Shown here: one piece after another, positions 4,161 to 6,351 of the stretch | How positions within the stretch are numbered: position 1 is the stretch's first letter | Layout of the letters: each line of letters opens with the position of its first letter | Origin: Candidatus Methanophagales archaeon | GTDB taxonomy: Archaea > Halobacteriota > Syntropharchaeia > Alkanophagales > Methanospirareceae | Length of the DNA stretch: 6,351 nt | Reading direction: 5' to 3' | Assembly (NCBI GenBank): GCA_030668065.1 | Contig: DAOUUS010000093.1 | Span: 1 to 6,351, forward strand | The notes under the pieces: generated by a model | The model's database searches: none | What the model was told of the DNA's origin: nothing | What the model saw: the letters and a program-made list of their open reading frames with translations, nothing else | Program-made: the position numbers and the translations under genes

Positions 4161-6351
4161 TTAAAGTTGATTGTGAGGTAGCCACTTAGCACATATCACC
4201 TCTCCCGCCCCCTGCATCTCAAAACTCGCAGCACATGCAGGCACTAACACCGTCTCCGGCGGCGTTAAAGAAGTAACTACGCCGGTATTCGACTTCAGCG
4301 TCACCTCGCCTTCTACGCACGTGACCAAGCAAGCACCTGTAATTACTTTTACTTGCTTGCTAAGAACATTAAAACGCTGCAGCTCGATTTGCTCGCCTTT
4401 CAAAAGTAAATAAACCTCACAACCTTCCGCCTCACGCAAAAGCTCATGCTCCGTCTTCGCGTCCTTGAGTGCTTCAAACCTCAATACGTTCATAGCATCC
4501 TTCAGGTGGAGTTCACGTCCTCTACCGTAGTCGTATATCCGAAACGTTTTCTCGGACGCAGTACTTAATTCATATATCTTTGTCCCGGCACCTAATGCGT
4601 GAATGGTACCCGCGGGAATGTGATATGTATCGTCAACGAGAGCTCTAAACGCATTCAAACGAGCCATAAAATCCGCACTTTTTGCTGAGTGCTCCAAATC
4701 ATCCGCGTTCATAGACTCCTTGAATCCCAGATATATTTTCGCAGCCGGTGACGCCTTGAGGACATGCCACGCTTCCTCTTTGCCAAACACATCACCAAGC
4801 TTTCTCGCGTACGCATCATCCGGATGCACCTGCACAGACAGATTCTCATCCGCCTTTATTATCTTCACAATCAGCGGAAACTTTGCCATATCCCGGCCTA
4901 AAATCTTTTCCGGGAACAAAGCAGTCAGATCATCAAGAGTGAATTCTTGACCCGTCTCGAGTTCACAATAATTACGTGGAGAAGCGCACCAGAGTTCGTA
5001 GCCCCAGGGTTTATCCTCCTTGAACGGCTTGATTCTTATGGGTCCTTCAATATGCAACTGCTCCATTTCCGAGTTCATCTTCGCGGTAAGCCGCTCAAAC
5101 GTTTCCTTTGTAGCCTGTATTTCAGCTTCAGAAACGCCTTTCATCAATTCGGCTACTTCGCTCAGCGAAAAATTGTTTCCCGGGAGTCGTGAGTCCCACC
5201 ATTTAGCTTTCGCGCCCGCCTCATCGCCAATCCTCATCTTAAGCCTTATCTTACCTTTGCTCGGATGGAACACATCCACGAGCACGCAATCTTCGAGTTC
5301 TAAAGTGCCATGATCAACCACATTGTAAACCACGCAGTTTTTACCTCGTATTCTGTTCAATCTGGAGTTGATCACACATGCCTGCTCAAGCTGAGCCGAT
5401 TTCGCGCTTGAATTAGAAACTACGCTATTCTTTACCTGCCCTTCTGCAAACTCGGTATTGTCATACACAGAATCCCGAACTTTACAGCCGTTAATAACCG
5501 ACAAGACGTTAACCGCTAAGAAGTCGCGTAATCGCTGACCTACAGCGTCATCAGCTAATATCTTCATCATGGTCTCGTAATAACTCGCATTCGTGCCGAA
5601 ATCTTGCCATACTGTTTTCGCGCTTAAAGGGAAACTCGCTATCAGTGCAAGTGGTTCTGCACGTAGTACAGCCGTTTTTATCATGTCCGCACGCGCACGG
5701 AGCCACGGATCGGTACCAGAATCCCCTGAAATCCAGGTCTGCCATAACTCGTCTGAGTTGAATTTGCCTTTTCTATCACGCAGATTCGTGCTAAACGCTT
5801 CGAGCATGCGTTCTGTCGCAACACCGCTCATTGCGAACATCCCCATATTCACCATCACCGTGCTGCCTTCATGTTTTTGCAGCTTCTTCTTCGCCAGTTC
5901 ATAGTTCCGGGTATCCTCGAAATCGAGCAGTTCGCAGCCCGCCTCGTCCGCACATTGGACTATCTGAATGCCGTATTTACTCGCAACTTCCTGCGTGAGT
6001 GTGGTCTTCAAGCCAAAGAGCATGACGTGTGCGTTCTGTGCACACTTTCTTATCTCTTCTGCACGGTCCTCAAATAACAAGAACTGGTCGCCCCACGTAA
6101 CCAGGATACGAGAAGGAATGGCAAAGTCCTGAAACTGTTTTATCACGCCCTCCAGTATTGTGAACTCAGGGACGTGTATGTATGCTTTGTTCTTGCATGT
6201 CCGTGTAAGGATGTTTCTGGTACCTTTGCCCGCGGTATGCACAATAAGAACGCTTTTGCCACGGGTTACTTCTTCTACTAACTCTTTTCCTTGCTTTTCC
6301 CGTATCGCCTTACTCGCGTTTTCTATTGCGAATAGAGTACCAAGACCGTTA
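4161..6351 (-). CDS. Nucleotidyltransferase-like / type I phosphomannose isomerase fusion, N-terminus cut by window edge
   Basis: The frame is open from the right edge to TAA at 4163-4161, giving 729 visible residues; a GTG at 6242 is internal. Visible residues about 30-280 resemble a sugar-phosphate nucleotidyltransferase: VLIVHTAGKGTRNILTR (glycine-rich G-x-G-T-R loop), NKAYIHVP, and VTWGDQF, where the D may bind metal. Residues about 280-365 hold short repeating strands (NSVVSNSSAKSA, INSRLNRIRGKNCVVYN, LELEDCVLVDVF) like a left-handed beta-helix. From about 440 comes a complete type I PMI (fructose-6-P/mannose-6-P interconversion): PWGYELW, SVQVHPDD (Q507, H509), GKEEAWHVL (E525/526), AGTIHALG (H584) as zinc ligands, and TFRIYDYGRGRELHLKDA (R604, R610) in the active site. 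The last 120 residues are the second cupin-like half. Bifunctional ManC/AlgA enzymes carry a different, type II PMI, so this arrangement is unusual. Likely cytosolic, supplying activated mannose for glycosylation. The nucleotidyltransferase part is less certain than the PMI. Confidence 0.85.
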   Translation of the reverse strand, partial: NGLGTLFAIENASKAIREKQGKELVEEVTRGKSVLIVHTAGKGTRNILTRTCKNKAYIHVPEFTILEGVIKQFQDFAIPSRILVTWGDQFLLFEDRAEEIRKCAQNAHVMLFGLKTTLTQEVASKYGIQIVQCADEAGCELLDFEDTRNYELAKKKLQKHEGSTVMVNMGMFAMSGVATERMLEAFSTNLRDRKGKFNSDELWQTWISGDSGTDPWLRARADMIKTAVLRAEPLALIASFPLSAKTVWQDFGTNASYYETMMKILADDAVGQRLRDFLAVNVLSVINGCKVRDSVYDNTEFAEGQVKNSVVSNSSAKSAQLEQACVINSRLNRIRGKNCVVYNVVDHGTLELEDCVLVDVFHPSKGKIRLKMRIGDEAGAKAKWWDSRLPGNNFSLSEVAELMKGVSEAEIQATKETFERLTAKMNSEMEQLHIEGPIRIKPFKEDKPWGYELWCASPRNYCELETGQEFTLDDLTALFPEKILGRDMAKFPLIVKIIKADENLSVQVHPDDAYARKLGDVFGKEEAWHVLKASPAAKIYLGFKESMNADDLEHSAKSADFMARLNAFRALVDDTYHIPAGTIHALGAGTKIYELSTASEKTFRIYDYGRGRELHLKDAMNVLRFEALKDAKTEHELLREAEGCEVYLLLKGEQIELQRFNVLSKQVKVITGACLVTCVEGEVTLKSNTGVVTSLTPPETVLVPACAASFEMQGAGEVICAKWLPHNQL

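Noticed and set aside
4155..4181. 8-codon plus-strand frame after GGAGG near the PMI gene stop
   Set aside because: Very short, overlaps the end of a confident minus-strand gene, and GGAGG there is explained by chance in a G-rich stretch.
6240..6242. GTG as the true start of the PMI fusion protein
   Set aside because: The frame stays open upstream to the window edge with coherent sequence (SVLIVHTAGKGTR), and starting here would delete the strand leading into the nucleotide-binding loop.

Overview
The window looks archaeal. TATA-like boxes precede several starts, oligo-T tracts (some behind hairpins) follow several stops, Shine-Dalgarno sites are GGAGG/GGTGA-like, and two secreted or membrane-anchored protein types resemble, from memory, the surface proteins of anaerobic methane- or alkane-oxidising Euryarchaeota (ANME-1/Methanophagales and relatives). 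That lineage assignment is a recollection of family style, not a search result; 'archaeon' is firmer than any clade.

Left third, minus strand (1-1329): two surface-protein genes joined by a 4-bp ATGA stop/start overlap. The upstream one (406-1329) encodes an N-terminally anchored extracytoplasmic protein whose frame is broken twice, by one extra and one missing base in or next to homopolymers, so it is a recent pseudogene or carries sequencing errors. The downstream one (1-409) is a signal-peptide protein that runs off the left edge and is built from perfect-period 75-bp (25-residue) tandem repeats carrying N-glycosylation sequons.

Spacer 1330-2163 (834 bp): no long gene. It holds the promoter of the surface-protein pair, a possible 26-codon minus-strand small gene with its own TATA box, ribosome binding site and hairpin/T-tract, several inverted repeats, and the promoter of the next gene. 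A 43-codon plus-strand frame ends just before that gene.

Middle, plus strand (2164-4098): an NDH-2-like FAD/NAD(P) oxidoreductase, a small GYD-domain protein, and a two-CBS-domain protein. Terminator-like hairpins after the first two genes suggest mostly separate transcripts.

Right third, minus strand (4161-6351), convergent with the CBS gene: a large protein, cut at its N-terminus by the window edge. It joins a nucleotidyltransferase-like region, a probable beta-helix-like segment and a complete type I (zinc) phosphomannose isomerase domain. It probably acts in mannose and nucleotide-sugar supply for glycosylation or surface polysaccharide, which would fit the sequon-rich surface proteins at the left, although nothing in the sequence links them directly.
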